Source: Pseudomonadota bacterium (GTDB lineage Bacteria > Pseudomonadota > Alphaproteobacteria > Rhizobiales > Beijerinckiaceae). From it: a DNA stretch of 9,081 nt. The notes under the pieces were generated by a model. It worked only from the letters and a program-made list of their open reading frames with translations. It did no database searches and had not been told where the DNA came from. This document shows, piece after piece, positions 1-7,204 of the stretch (positions within the stretch are counted from its first letter, which is position 1; each line of letters opens with the position of its first letter). The stretch lies in the NCBI GenBank assembly GCA_023452965.1, contig JAEXUU010000192.1, positions 1-9,081 on the forward strand, written 5' to 3'. The translations under genes were made by a program, and so were the position numbers.

Positions 1-113
1 TCGTCTATGGCGTGAGGGCGGTTGCCGAGTGGGCGGCGGCGATCGTGAGGCGGGTCGCGGTCCGCGACCGGGTCATCGCCGCCTATGAGGAAATCATGCG
101 GATGCCGGTCTGA
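1..113 (+). CDS. fliE: FliE, flagellar hook-basal body protein (C-terminal fragment)
   Basis: Only the last 36 codons and the stop are inside the window; the reading frame runs from base 3 to the TGA at 111-113 and the start lies upstream. The fragment contains VAVRDRVIAAYEEIMRMPV, which matches the conserved FliE C-terminus (family pattern roughly VxVRDKVxxAYxEIMRMPI). FliE is a small protein at the junction between the MS ring and the proximal rod of the flagellar basal body, and is itself exported by the flagellar type III apparatus. fliQ begins 43 bases downstream, and fliE next to fliQ is common in Hyphomicrobiales, usually after flgB and flgC. Identification rests on the C-terminal motif plus the neighbours. 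Confidence 0.88.
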   Translation, partial: VYGVRAVAEWAAAIVRRVAVRDRVIAAYEEIMRMPV

Positions 114-156
114 CCGCGGCATCCCCATCCCCGAAAGCACCTGCGGAACCTGCCTC

Positions 157-423
157 ATGACCTCCGGAGCCATCCTCGACGTCGCCCGCGACGGCATCGT
201 CGTCTTCCTCAAGGCCGGCGCACCGCTGATGCTGATCGCGCTCGGCGTCGGCCTCGTCGTCTCGCTCTTCCAGGCGCTGACGCAGATCCAGGAGCAGACC
301 CTGGTCTATGTCCCGAAGATCCTCGCGGTCTTCGCCGCCCTGCTGCTGTTTTTGCCGTTCATGGGCGACGCGCTGGCAGGCTATATGGGCAGGGTCGCCG
401 TCCGAATCGCCACGGGCGAATGA
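157..423 (+). CDS. fliQ: FliQ, flagellar type III export gate protein
   Basis: An 88-residue inner-membrane protein, the usual FliQ length. FliQ packs around FliP and FliR to form the export gate through which rod, hook and filament subunits leave the cytoplasm. Two hydrophobic helices are visible at about residues 22-38 and 54-70. The stretch between them, SLFQALTQIQEQTL followed by VPK, is the family hallmark. An in-frame ATG lies further upstream at 85, but it falls inside the fliE coding end and would add 24 polar residues unlike FliQ, so the ATG at 157 is preferred. A weak purine-rich site (CGGA, 144-147) precedes it. The stop overlaps an ATG in the ATGA at 420-423, which bears on the fliR start. 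Confidence 0.95.
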   Translation: MTSGAILDVARDGIVVFLKAGAPLMLIALGVGLVVSLFQALTQIQEQTLVYVPKILAVFAALLLFLPFMGDALAGYMGRVAVRIATGE

Positions 424-503
424 TTCTCGCGCCTGCCTGCCGCGCCCTCCTCGGGCCGGGCCAGGCCAGGCGCATCTCCTGGCGCAGGAATCCGAGCCGC
501 CAG

Positions 504-1262
504 ATGCAGATCGCGATCCTGCCGGAGATCAGCGCCCTGTTCGTGCTGGTCTTCGCGCGCGTCGGCACGCTGGTGATGCTGATGCCCGGCATCGGCGAGC
601 GCTTCATCCTCTCCCGCGCGCGGCTTTCTCTGGCCTTCTTCGTCGCCCTCGTCATGCTGCCCATGGCCCGCGGCACGATCACCCTGCCGAGCGAGCCGGC
701 CGCGGTTGGCGGCCTCCTGATCAGCGAGATCCTGATCGGCCTCGCTCTCGGCTCCTGCGTGCGCCTGCTGATGGGCGCCCTGCAGACCGCTGGCCTGATC
801 GTCGCCCAGACCATGGGCCTCGGCTTCGCCATGACCGTCGACCCGTCCGGCGGTATGCAGAACCCCTCGATCGGCAACTTTCTCTCGATGCTCGGCATCA
901 CGCTGATCCTCGCTTCCGACCTGCACCATGTCGCTTTGGTCGCGATCCATGAGAGCTATCGCCTGCTGCCGCCCGGCGGCTTCCCGGATGTCGGCGACGT
1001 GCTCGGGCTTGCAGTCAAGGCGATGTCGCGCGGCTTCGCGCTCGCGGTGCAGATCTCGGCTCCGTTCATCGTCTTCGGCCTGCTGTTCAATCTCGGCCTC
1101 GGCGTGCTCGCGCGCCTGATGCCGCAGATGCAGGTCTTCTTCCTGGCGATCCCGGCCTCGATCCTCGGCGGCATGCTGGTCCTGCTCGCTGCAGTCGGCG
1201 TGATGATGGGCGTCTTCCTCGAAGATCTCGGCGCCTTCCTGCGCCAGCTCACCGGCATCTGA
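504..1262 (+). CDS. fliR: FliR, flagellar type III export gate protein
   Basis: A 252-residue polytopic membrane protein that joins FliP and FliQ in the flagellar export gate. Hallmarks are an early ARVGTLVMLMPGIGER segment (about residues 18-33) and a late LARLMPQMQVFFLAIPASI segment (about 202-220), with several hydrophobic helices between. The length from 504 fits the family (about 250-265). The frame is also open from an ATG at 420 that overlaps the fliQ stop as ATGA and could be translated by coupling; it would add 28 residues rich in Arg, Pro and Ala that do not look like FliR. AGGAA at 486-490 lies 13 bases before the 504 start, rather far for a ribosome site, so the start is not fully settled. 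flhB follows after 12 bases. Confidence 0.93.
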   Translation: MQIAILPEISALFVLVFARVGTLVMLMPGIGERFILSRARLSLAFFVALVMLPMARGTITLPSEPAAVGGLLISEILIGLALGSCVRLLMGALQTAGLIVAQTMGLGFAMTVDPSGGMQNPSIGNFLSMLGITLILASDLHHVALVAIHESYRLLPPGGFPDVGDVLGLAVKAMSRGFALAVQISAPFIVFGLLFNLGLGVLARLMPQMQVFFLAIPASILGGMLVLLAAVGVMMGVFLEDLGAFLRQLTGI

Positions 1263-1264
1263 GC

Positions 1265-1269
1265 GGAGG
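1265..1269 (+). promoter_or_regulatory. Strong Shine-Dalgarno for flhB
   Basis: GGAGG lies five bases before the ATG at 1275, just after the fliR stop at 1260-1262. It is the clearest ribosome-binding site in the flagellar block and fixes the flhB start. Confidence 0.8.
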
Positions 1270-1274
1270 CGTGC

Positions 1275-2342
1275 ATGTCTGACGAACCGGACAAGGACGA
1301 TCGCACAGAGGAGCCGACACAGCGAAAGCTCGAACAGGCGGTCGAGAAGGGCGACGTCGCCCGTTCGCAGGAGATCGGCACCTTCTTCGTGCTCTGCGGC
1401 TTCACGCTCGCGCTGCTGATCGCCGCCGGCTCGTCCGCCCGCGAGGCGACGCTGCAATTGCGTTCCTTCCTGATGAACGCCCACCAGGTGCCCTCCGGCG
1501 GCGACGCGCTCTTCCACGTCACCGCCAAGGGCGTGATGACCGGCTTCGCGGCGCTCGCCCTGCCCCTCGGCTTCATCCTCGTGGCGGCTCTCGCCGGTGC
1601 GCTGATCCAGCACAAGCCGCTCTGGACCACCGAGCCGCTGATGCCGAAGTTCAACCGGATCTCGCCCATGGCCGGCGCCAAGCGCATCTTCGGCAAGGAG
1701 GCCTGGGTCAATTTCGCCAAGGGCCTGGCCAAGATCATGCTGGTCGGCGTCGGCGTCTGGATGGTGCTCTGGGGCGAGCGCGACCGGCTGCAGAGCTTCG
1801 CCCAGATGGACGTCAGCGCCCTGCTGCCGGCCGTGCTGGTGCTAACCATCAAGCTGATGGCCGGGGTGCTCGCGATCTTCGCGGTCATCGCCATCGGCGA
1901 TTTCGGCTACCAGCGCTTCAGCTGGTACCAGCGCCAGCGCATGACCCGGCAGGAACTCAAGGACGAGTACAAGAACAGCGAAGGCAATCCCGAGGTGAAG
2001 GCCAAGCTGCGCCAGCTCCGGGCCCAGCGCGCCCGCTCGCGTATGATGGCGCAGGTGCCGAAGGCGACGGTGATCATCACCAATCCGACCCACTTCGCCG
2101 TCGCGCTGCAATACGAGAACGGCCAGGGCGCGCCGGTCTGTCTCGCCAAGGGTGTCGATGCCATCGCGCTGAAGATCCGCGAGGTCGCCGGCGCGCACGA
2201 CATTCCGATCGTCGAGAACCCGCCACTGGCGCGCGCGCTTTACGCCACGGTGGAGATCGACGAAGAAATTCCTGTCGAACACTACCAGGCGGTGGCCGAA
2301 GTCGTCGGTTACGTCTTGCGCCTGAAGCGCCGCCGCGCCTAA
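1275..2342 (+). CDS. flhB: FlhB, flagellar export switch protein
   Basis: A 355-residue inner-membrane protein with a cytoplasmic autocleaving domain. FlhB switches the flagellar type III exporter from rod/hook substrates to filament substrates once the hook is complete. The N-terminus has the family pattern EEPTQRKLEQAVEKGDVARSQE (within residues 12-33). Hydrophobic segments lie at about 34-52, 88-112, 151-166 and 184-208. A charged linker follows (about 215-262), then the autocleavage motif NPTH at residues 270-273, where FlhB cuts itself between Asn and Pro. After it come VCLAKG (288-293) and VENPPLARAL (313-322), also typical. The cleavage motif is intact, so the switch should work. It lies 12 bases after fliR and is probably co-transcribed with fliQ and fliR. 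Confidence 0.97.
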   Translation: MSDEPDKDDRTEEPTQRKLEQAVEKGDVARSQEIGTFFVLCGFTLALLIAAGSSAREATLQLRSFLMNAHQVPSGGDALFHVTAKGVMTGFAALALPLGFILVAALAGALIQHKPLWTTEPLMPKFNRISPMAGAKRIFGKEAWVNFAKGLAKIMLVGVGVWMVLWGERDRLQSFAQMDVSALLPAVLVLTIKLMAGVLAIFAVIAIGDFGYQRFSWYQRQRMTRQELKDEYKNSEGNPEVKAKLRQLRAQRARSRMMAQVPKATVIITNPTHFAVALQYENGQGAPVCLAKGVDAIALKIREVAGAHDIPIVENPPLARALYATVEIDEEIPVEHYQAVAEVVGYVLRLKRRRA

Positions 2343-2426
2343 CTCGCGGGCTGGCGCGCGATCGCAAGACCACCGTGCCCGCTGCCCGCATGGCGTGGGC
2401 GGATTGAAGGAAATGGACCTGCCGCA

Positions 2427-4931
2427 ATGACCGCAAGCACGGCGACGACCGCGATCGATCGTTCCGACAGGCCGGGCCATGTCGGCATCATTCTCCTGGT
2501 AGCGGGGCTGCTCGTCGGCGCCGCGATCGCGCTCGGCTTCATCGCCAATGAATGGGCCCAGCCGCTGATCCTCGGGCTGCTCGCCCTCCTCTCGGTCGTC
2601 GGCGTATTCTGCCTCTTCGCCTTCGCGATCGGGCTGCTGCAGTTCTCCGGCCGGGCGGCCCGCAACGATCTGACCAAGATCATCGTCGACGGGGCCGAGG
2701 ACGGCGTCGTCGTCACCGAGGGCGACGACCGCATCGTCTATGCCAACGAGACCTATCTGACGCTCGCCGGGGCCCGCAACGCCAGCGAGATCGCCCCGGT
2801 GGAACGGCTGTTCAAGGGCCGCGCCGAGGTCTCGGAAGCGATCTACCGGCTGGCGACCGCAGCGCGCGCCGGGCGCCGGCTCTCCGAGGAGATCCGGCTC
2901 GAGCCCGCCCTGAACGAACGCGCGGCAGTCGGCTGGTACCGCGTCCGGGTCACGCCGATCACCCGCGCCGGACGGCCCGCCTCGCTCTGGACGGTGTCGG
3001 ACGTCACGCCGGAGCGCGAGCGCCAGGAGAACGCCTTCCAGGAGCTCCAGCACGCCATCGATTACCTCGACCACGCCCCGGCCGGCTTCCTCTCGATGAA
3101 CGCCGATGGCGAGGTGCCCTATCTCAACGCCACCCTGTCCGGCTGGCTCGACTACGACCTCGCCCGCTTCGGCTCGGGCGGCCTCCATCTCGAGGACATC
3201 GCCTCGCCCAACGCCGCCGCCCTGATCCAGGCCATTCGCGGCCAGCCCGGCGATGTCCGCATCGAGGTGCTCGACGTCGACCTGCGCCGCCGCAACGGCC
3301 AGTCGCTGCCGGTCCGGCTGCATCATCAGGTGGCCTTCGGCCAGGACGGACGAGCCGGCGCCTCCCGCACTTTGGTGCTTAACCGCGCCGCCGGCGAGGC
3401 CGGTGCCGATGCGCGCAGCGATGCCGAGGCGCGTTTCGCCCGCTTCTTCCATTCGACGCCGATGGCGATCGCCACCGTCGACCGCACCGGCGCGATCCTG
3501 CGCTCCAATGCCGCCTTCACGCGCCTGACGCCGCAGGGCGTCCAGCCGGCCACGATCCAGGAACTCGTCAACGGCAATGGCACATTGGGCGAGGCCTTCG
3601 AGGCGGCGCTCGCCGGCAAGGGCGAGATCGCCCCGCTCGACCTGACGCTCACAGGCGAGGAAGGCCGCTCCGCGCGGCTCTATCTCTCCCCCGTCCCGGC
3701 GACCGAGGACGCGGATGGCGAGCGGGCCATCGTCTATGCTCTGGAGACGACGGCCGAGCGCAAGCTCAAGGACAATATGGACCAGGCCGGCAAGATGCAG
3801 GCGGTCGGCCAGCTCGCCGGCGGCATCGCGCACGACTTCAACAACGTGCTGCAGGTCATCATCAACGCCTCCGAGTTCCTGCTCGCCAGCCACAAGCCGA
3901 CCGATCCGTCCTTCCCGGACATCATGCAGATCAAGCAGAACGCCTACCGGGCGGCTGCGCTTGTCCGGCAACTGCTCGCCTTCTCGCGCCGGCAGACACT
4001 GCGCCCGCAGGTGCTGGCGCTCGGCGACGTGCTCTCCGACCTCTCGCTGATGCTGAAGCGCGTCGTTGCCGACAAGATCGCGCTCGACGTCCGCCAGGGG
4101 CGCGACCTCTGGCCGGTCAAGGCCGATCTCGGCCAGCTGGAGCAGGTCGTCGTCAACCTCGCGGTCAATGCCCGCGACGCCATGCAGGATGGCGGCAAGC
4201 TCCAGGTTCGCACCCGCAATGTCGCGGCCGAGGAGATTCCCGGGCTCGGCCACGCCGCCCTGCCGGCCGCCGATTACGTCCTGCTCGAGGTCGAGGACAG
4301 CGGCACCGGCATCCCGCAGGAACATCTGGAGAAGATATTCGAGCCCTTCTTCACTACCAAGGAGGTCGGCAAGGGCACCGGTCTTGGCCTCTCCATGGTC
4401 TACGGCATCGTCAAGCAGACCGGCGGCTTCGTCTTCTGCGACTCCGTCATGGGCCGTGGCACGAACTTCAAGATCTTCCTGCCGCGCTACATTCCGAGCG
4501 AGGAGGACCTCGCTGCCGAGGCGGCCGCGAAGGAAGCCCCGAAGAAGGCAGCAGCCGACCACACCGGCGCCGGCGTCATCCTGCTGGTCGAGGACGAGGA
4601 CGCCGTGCGCGCTCTCAACGCCCGCATGCTCGTCTCGCGCGGCTACACCGTCCACGAGGCGGCCTCGGGCGTCGAAGCGCTCGACATCTTCCTGCGCCAT
4701 GAGGGCAAGATCGATCTCGTCATCTCCGACGTCGTCATGCCGGAAATGGATGGCCCGACCCTGCTCGGCGAGTTGCGCCAGCGCAATCCCGAGACGAAGG
4801 TCGTCTTCGTCTCCGGCTACGCAGAGGAAGCCTTCCGCAAGAACCTTCCCGAGGGCGAGGAATTCCACTTCCTGCCCAAGCCTTTCACGATGAAGCAGCT
4901 CGTCGAGACCGTGAAGGCGACCATGGGCTGA
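2427..4931 (+). CDS. cckA: CckA-like hybrid sensor histidine kinase
   Basis: An 834-residue membrane-bound hybrid kinase. In alphaproteobacteria CckA passes phosphate through ChpT to CtrA and CpdR, controlling cell cycle and flagellar genes. Two membrane helices (about 20-40 and 46-72) are followed by three PAS-like regions (about 83-195, 205-320 and 333-445). The HisKA motif [13 protein letters not shown] carries phosphoacceptor His469. [15 protein letters not shown] (513-527) and the spacing after it are characteristic of CckA. The ATPase domain has Asn581 (N box), DSGTG (624-628), FEPFFTTK (638-645) and GKGTGLGLS (648-656). The receiver has E722/D723, phosphoacceptor Asp768, Ser796 and Lys818 and ends at the C-terminus as in CckA. 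It is longer than Caulobacter CckA (about 690 residues), mainly through PAS sequence. The gap from flhB is 84 bases, with AAGGA (2407-2411) rather far upstream. All catalytic residues are present. Confidence 0.9.
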   Translation: MTASTATTAIDRSDRPGHVGIILLVAGLLVGAAIALGFIANEWAQPLILGLLALLSVVGVFCLFAFAIGLLQFSGRAARNDLTKIIVDGAEDGVVVTEGDDRIVYANETYLTLAGARNASEIAPVERLFKGRAEVSEAIYRLATAARAGRRLSEEIRLEPALNERAAVGWYRVRVTPITRAGRPASLWTVSDVTPERERQENAFQELQHAIDYLDHAPAGFLSMNADGEVPYLNATLSGWLDYDLARFGSGGLHLEDIASPNAAALIQAIRGQPGDVRIEVLDVDLRRRNGQSLPVRLHHQVAFGQDGRAGASRTLVLNRAAGEAGADARSDAEARFARFFHSTPMAIATVDRTGAILRSNAAFTRLTPQGVQPATIQELVNGNGTLGEAFEAALAGKGEIAPLDLTLTGEEGRSARLYLSPVPATEDADGERAIVYALETTAERKLKDNMDQAGKMQAVGQLAGGIAHDFNNVLQVIINASEFLLASHKPTDPSFPDIMQIKQNAYRAAALVRQLLAFSRRQTLRPQVLALGDVLSDLSLMLKRVVADKIALDVRQGRDLWPVKADLGQLEQVVVNLAVNARDAMQDGGKLQVRTRNVAAEEIPGLGHAALPAADYVLLEVEDSGTGIPQEHLEKIFEPFFTTKEVGKGTGLGLSMVYGIVKQTGGFVFCDSVMGRGTNFKIFLPRYIPSEEDLAAEAAAKEAPKKAAADHTGAGVILLVEDEDAVRALNARMLVSRGYTVHEAASGVEALDIFLRHEGKIDLVISDVVMPEMDGPTLLGELRQRNPETKVVFVSGYAEEAFRKNLPEGEEFHFLPKPFTMKQLVETVKATMG

Positions 4932-4995
4932 GCCGGCTGCCGCAACCGGCGACCTGTCGCGCCAGCGGGACGCTCCGCAAGCCTGCGGCTACTGA

Positions 4996-5014
4996 GGCTG
5001 TTCTGGGAACAGCC
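4996..5014. terminator. Perfect 8-bp hairpin after cckA (possible terminator)
   Basis: GGCTGTTC, a TGG loop and GAACAGCC form a perfect 8-bp stem 64 bases after the cckA stop. A smaller hairpin lies just upstream (CCGCA at 4975-4979 with TGCGG at 4984-4988). No run of T follows on either strand, so this is not a textbook intrinsic terminator. It may still end transcription in a G+C-rich genome, protect the mRNA 3' end, or be a protein-binding site. Confidence 0.4.
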
Positions 5015-5032
5015 CAAGCGAGGTAGTCGAAA

Positions 5033-5067
5033 TTGACACTGGCGAGCGTTAACGAAGCCCGTATACT
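5033..5067 (+). promoter_or_regulatory. Weak promoter-like boxes upstream of the caspase-like gene
   Basis: A perfect TTGACA (5033-5038) and a TATACT (5062-5067) lie 25 bases or more before the ATG at 5092, and this gap is locally A+T-richer than the flanking genes. The spacer is 23 bases, too long for a normal sigma-70 promoter, so the two boxes probably do not work as a pair. An 8-bp palindrome CGTTAACG (5047-5054) sits between them and could be an operator. I saw no TTAA-N7-TTAA CtrA site here. Confidence 0.2.
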
Positions 5068-5091
5068 GGCACTCCACCCGGCCTGGACTGG

Positions 5092-7167
5092 ATGCCGAAA
5101 GTGCGGATTTCTTCGTGCTTCCTGCTTCGTCTGCTTGCGCTCGCACTGGTCTTGGCCAGTGCGCTCGGCACAGCAGCTGCCAACGAGCCGAAGGAGCGCC
5201 GCGTCGCGCTCGTGATCGGCAACGCCGCCTATCGTGCCGCGCCCGCATTGCCGAACCCCGGCAACGATGCGCAGGACATGGCCGCGGCTCTCAAGGCCCT
5301 CGGCTTCGAGGTGATAGACGGAAATGACCTTGACCGGCGCGGCATGGGCGAGGCGCTCGGCCGCTTCGCCCGCGCCGCCAACGGCGCCGATGCCGCCCTG
5401 GTCTTCTATGCCGGCCACGGCCTGCAGTTTCGCGGCGAGAATTTCCTGCTGCCCGTCGACGCCGCTCCGAGCGACGAGTTCGCCATCCCCTACGAGACGA
5501 CCCGTGTCGCCGACGTCGTCGATGCCCTGCAGAACGCCAAGGGCATCCGCATCCTCATCCTCGACGCCTGCCGCAACAACCCGCTCGCGGACCGGATCGC
5601 CAGTTCCGGGCGCAGCCGTGACAGCGCGGTCGGCCGCGGCCTCGCACGCATGGCCCAGAGCTCCGGCATGGTGGTCGCCTATGCCACGCAGGCCAACGAC
5701 GTGGCTGCGGACGGAACCGGCCGCAACAGCCCGTTCAGCGCGGCCATGCTCGAGCATCTCAGCGAACCCGGCCTCGAGATCGGTCAGATGTTCCGGCGCG
5801 TCGCGGTCAGCGTCAATCAGCGCACCAAGGGCCGGCAAACGCCCGAACTCTCGCTGTCCCTGCTCGGGGATTTCTACTTCAACCGGGCCGAGACCGATCT
5901 CCAGGCCTGGTCCAAAGTACGCGACAGCAACGAGGCGCTGGCCCTGCGCGGCTTCATCGAGCGGTTTCCGAAGAGCTATCTCGCCGATGCGGCAAGGGCC
6001 CGGATCGATGCGGTCGAGCGCGCCCAGCGCGAGGACACGCTGCGCCGGCAACTCGCCGGCTATGAGGAGGAGCGGCGCCGGGCGGCGCAGGCGGCCGAGA
6101 CCGCCCGGCAGGCCGAGGCGCAGCGTCTGGCAGCCGAAAGGACGGAGCGCGACCGCTTGTCCGCCGCCCAGGCCGAAACAAGGCGCAAGGCCGAGGAGGA
6201 AGCGGCCCGGCAGCAGGCTGAGCAGCGCCGCCGCCTCGACCAGCGCCTCGCCGAACTCGAAGCCGAGAACCGCAAGGTCCAGGCCGAACTCGCCTCACGT
6301 GCCGAGGAACAGGCCCGCCGCGCCCGCGACGACAAGGAGCGCGAAAGCCAGGCCCGCGAGCGTGAGCGCCTGTCGGCGGCGCAGACCGACCGGCTGAAGA
6401 CGGCCGAAGCCGAGGCAAACCGCCAAAAGCAGGAGGAGGAGCGCCGCATCGCCGAAAGGCTGGCGAAGCTGGAGGAGGAGAACCGCCGCGCCTCCGCCGA
6501 CCTCGCGGAGCGCTTCAAGGCCGAAGCGGCAATCCGTCAGGCCGTCGAGCGCGACCGGGCACGGCTCGTCGGGGAGCTCGAAACCGAGCGGCGGCGTGCG
6601 GCGGAGGAACTGCAGCGCGTCCAGCGCGAGGCCGCCAACGCCGCAGCACGGGAAGCGGCCTCGACCTCTGCTGCGCCGGTGCGCGTCGCCAACCTGCCGC
6701 AGGATGGCGCCTCCGCGCCGACCGCCCCCCCAGCTATCCAGCTCGACCTTGCGGGCCTGACCAAGACGATCAACGTCGAACTCGGCCGAATCGGCTGCTA
6801 CCGCGGCAGGCCCGAGGGCGAATGGTCGAGCCGGCCGACCAGCCGCGCCGTGCAGGAGTTCGCGCGGCTCGCCCGGATCACCCCGCCGGACGCTCCAAGC
6901 ACCGAATTCCTCGACCTCCTGAAACGCCAGAGCGGCCGGATCTGTCCGCTGCAATGCTCGGCCCGGCAGATCGAGCGCGACGGAGTCTGCGTCGCCAAGT
7001 CCTGTCCGAGCGGCCAGCGGCTCGACGCCGATGGCGATTGCGTCGCGCCGAAACCAAAGCGGGTCGCCCAGCCCGCCGCCGAGCCACGCCAGAAGCCGCG
7101 CCCGGCTCCCGCGGCGCCCCGGGGCGGGCGATGCTTCAGCTTCAACGGCCAGTCCTTCTGCGAGTGA
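5092..7167 (+). CDS. Exported caspase-like protein (peptidase C14 fold) with coiled coil and Cys-rich tail
   Basis: A 691-residue predicted periplasmic or envelope protein. A signal peptide occupies residues 1-30 (KVR, hydrophobic core LLRLLALALVLASAL, cut after TAAA). Residues 36-264 form a caspase-like domain: strand start RRVALVIGNAAY, catalytic His109 in FYAGHGLQ, nucleophile Cys160 in LILDACRNNP, with Asp158 beside it. Both dyad residues are present, so activity is plausible; the substrate is unknown. Residues 273-309 form a short helical segment. Residues 310-525 are a highly charged coiled coil with an internal 71-residue repeat. After a Pro/Ala linker comes a peptidoglycan-binding-like stretch (about 553-620), then Cys-x10/11-Cys pairs (C622/C633, C638/C650) and a final CFSFNGQSFC; eight Cys in all after 560. 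This architecture is familiar as 'caspase family protein' in Hyphomicrobiales. No strong ribosome site precedes the ATG. Two small exported proteins follow and are probably co-transcribed. Confidence 0.88.
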   Translation: MPKVRISSCFLLRLLALALVLASALGTAAANEPKERRVALVIGNAAYRAAPALPNPGNDAQDMAAALKALGFEVIDGNDLDRRGMGEALGRFARAANGADAALVFYAGHGLQFRGENFLLPVDAAPSDEFAIPYETTRVADVVDALQNAKGIRILILDACRNNPLADRIASSGRSRDSAVGRGLARMAQSSGMVVAYATQANDVAADGTGRNSPFSAAMLEHLSEPGLEIGQMFRRVAVSVNQRTKGRQTPELSLSLLGDFYFNRAETDLQAWSKVRDSNEALALRGFIERFPKSYLADAARARIDAVERAQREDTLRRQLAGYEEERRRAAQAAETARQAEAQRLAAERTERDRLSAAQAETRRKAEEEAARQQAEQRRRLDQRLAELEAENRKVQAELASRAEEQARRARDDKERESQARERERLSAAQTDRLKTAEAEANRQKQEEERRIAERLAKLEEENRRASADLAERFKAEAAIRQAVERDRARLVGELETERRRAAEELQRVQREAANAAAREAASTSAAPVRVANLPQDGASAPTAPPAIQLDLAGLTKTINVELGRIGCYRGRPEGEWSSRPTSRAVQEFARLARITPPDAPSTEFLDLLKRQSGRICPLQCSARQIERDGVCVAKSCPSGQRLDADGDCVAPKPKRVAQPAAEPRQKPRPAPAAPRGGRCFSFNGQSFCE
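6145..6570 (+). repeat. In-frame 71-residue tandem repeat in the coiled coil
   Basis: Residues 352-422 and 423-493 of the caspase-like protein align without gaps at a 71-residue (213-base) offset. ERDRLSAAQ at 352 matches ERERLSAAQ at 423, and RLAELEAENRKVQAEL at 385 matches RLAKLEEENRRASADL at 456. A shorter third echo (ERDRARLVGELETERRRAAEEL) begins at 486. The copies have diverged at the DNA level, so this is an old internal duplication, not a recent slippage. Confidence 0.7.
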
Positions 7168-7204
7168 GTGTTACATAGATCAGCGACATTCGGAGCACAG
7201 CACT

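Noticed and set aside
381..1613. A 410-codon minus-strand frame opposite fliR and flhB.
   Set aside because: His/Gln/Glu/Arg-rich shadow of genuine membrane-protein genes; no recognisable motif.
2343..2426. GCCC/GGGC stem (2384-2400) as a terminator after flhB.
   Set aside because: Only four base pairs and no T run; read-through into cckA looks just as likely.
1842..4868. A 1008-codon open frame on the minus strand opposite flhB and cckA.
   Set aside because: It is antisense to two clearly recognised genes and its protein is a low-complexity run of Asp, Glu, Arg, Ala and Gly without any domain, as expected from codon bias in a G+C-rich genome.
5033..5067. TTGACA and TATACT as a single sigma-70 promoter.
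   Set aside because: The spacer of 23 bases is too long; kept only as a low-confidence note.
4885..6051. A 388-codon minus-strand frame opposite the cckA end and the caspase-like gene.
   Set aside because: Antisense shadow; the opposite strand carries clear catalytic motifs and a signal peptide.
7031..7204. Upstream in-frame extension of twin copy 1.
   Set aside because: It overlaps the caspase-like gene, and would bury an obvious signal peptide that starts at the ATG at 7205 with its own ribosome site.
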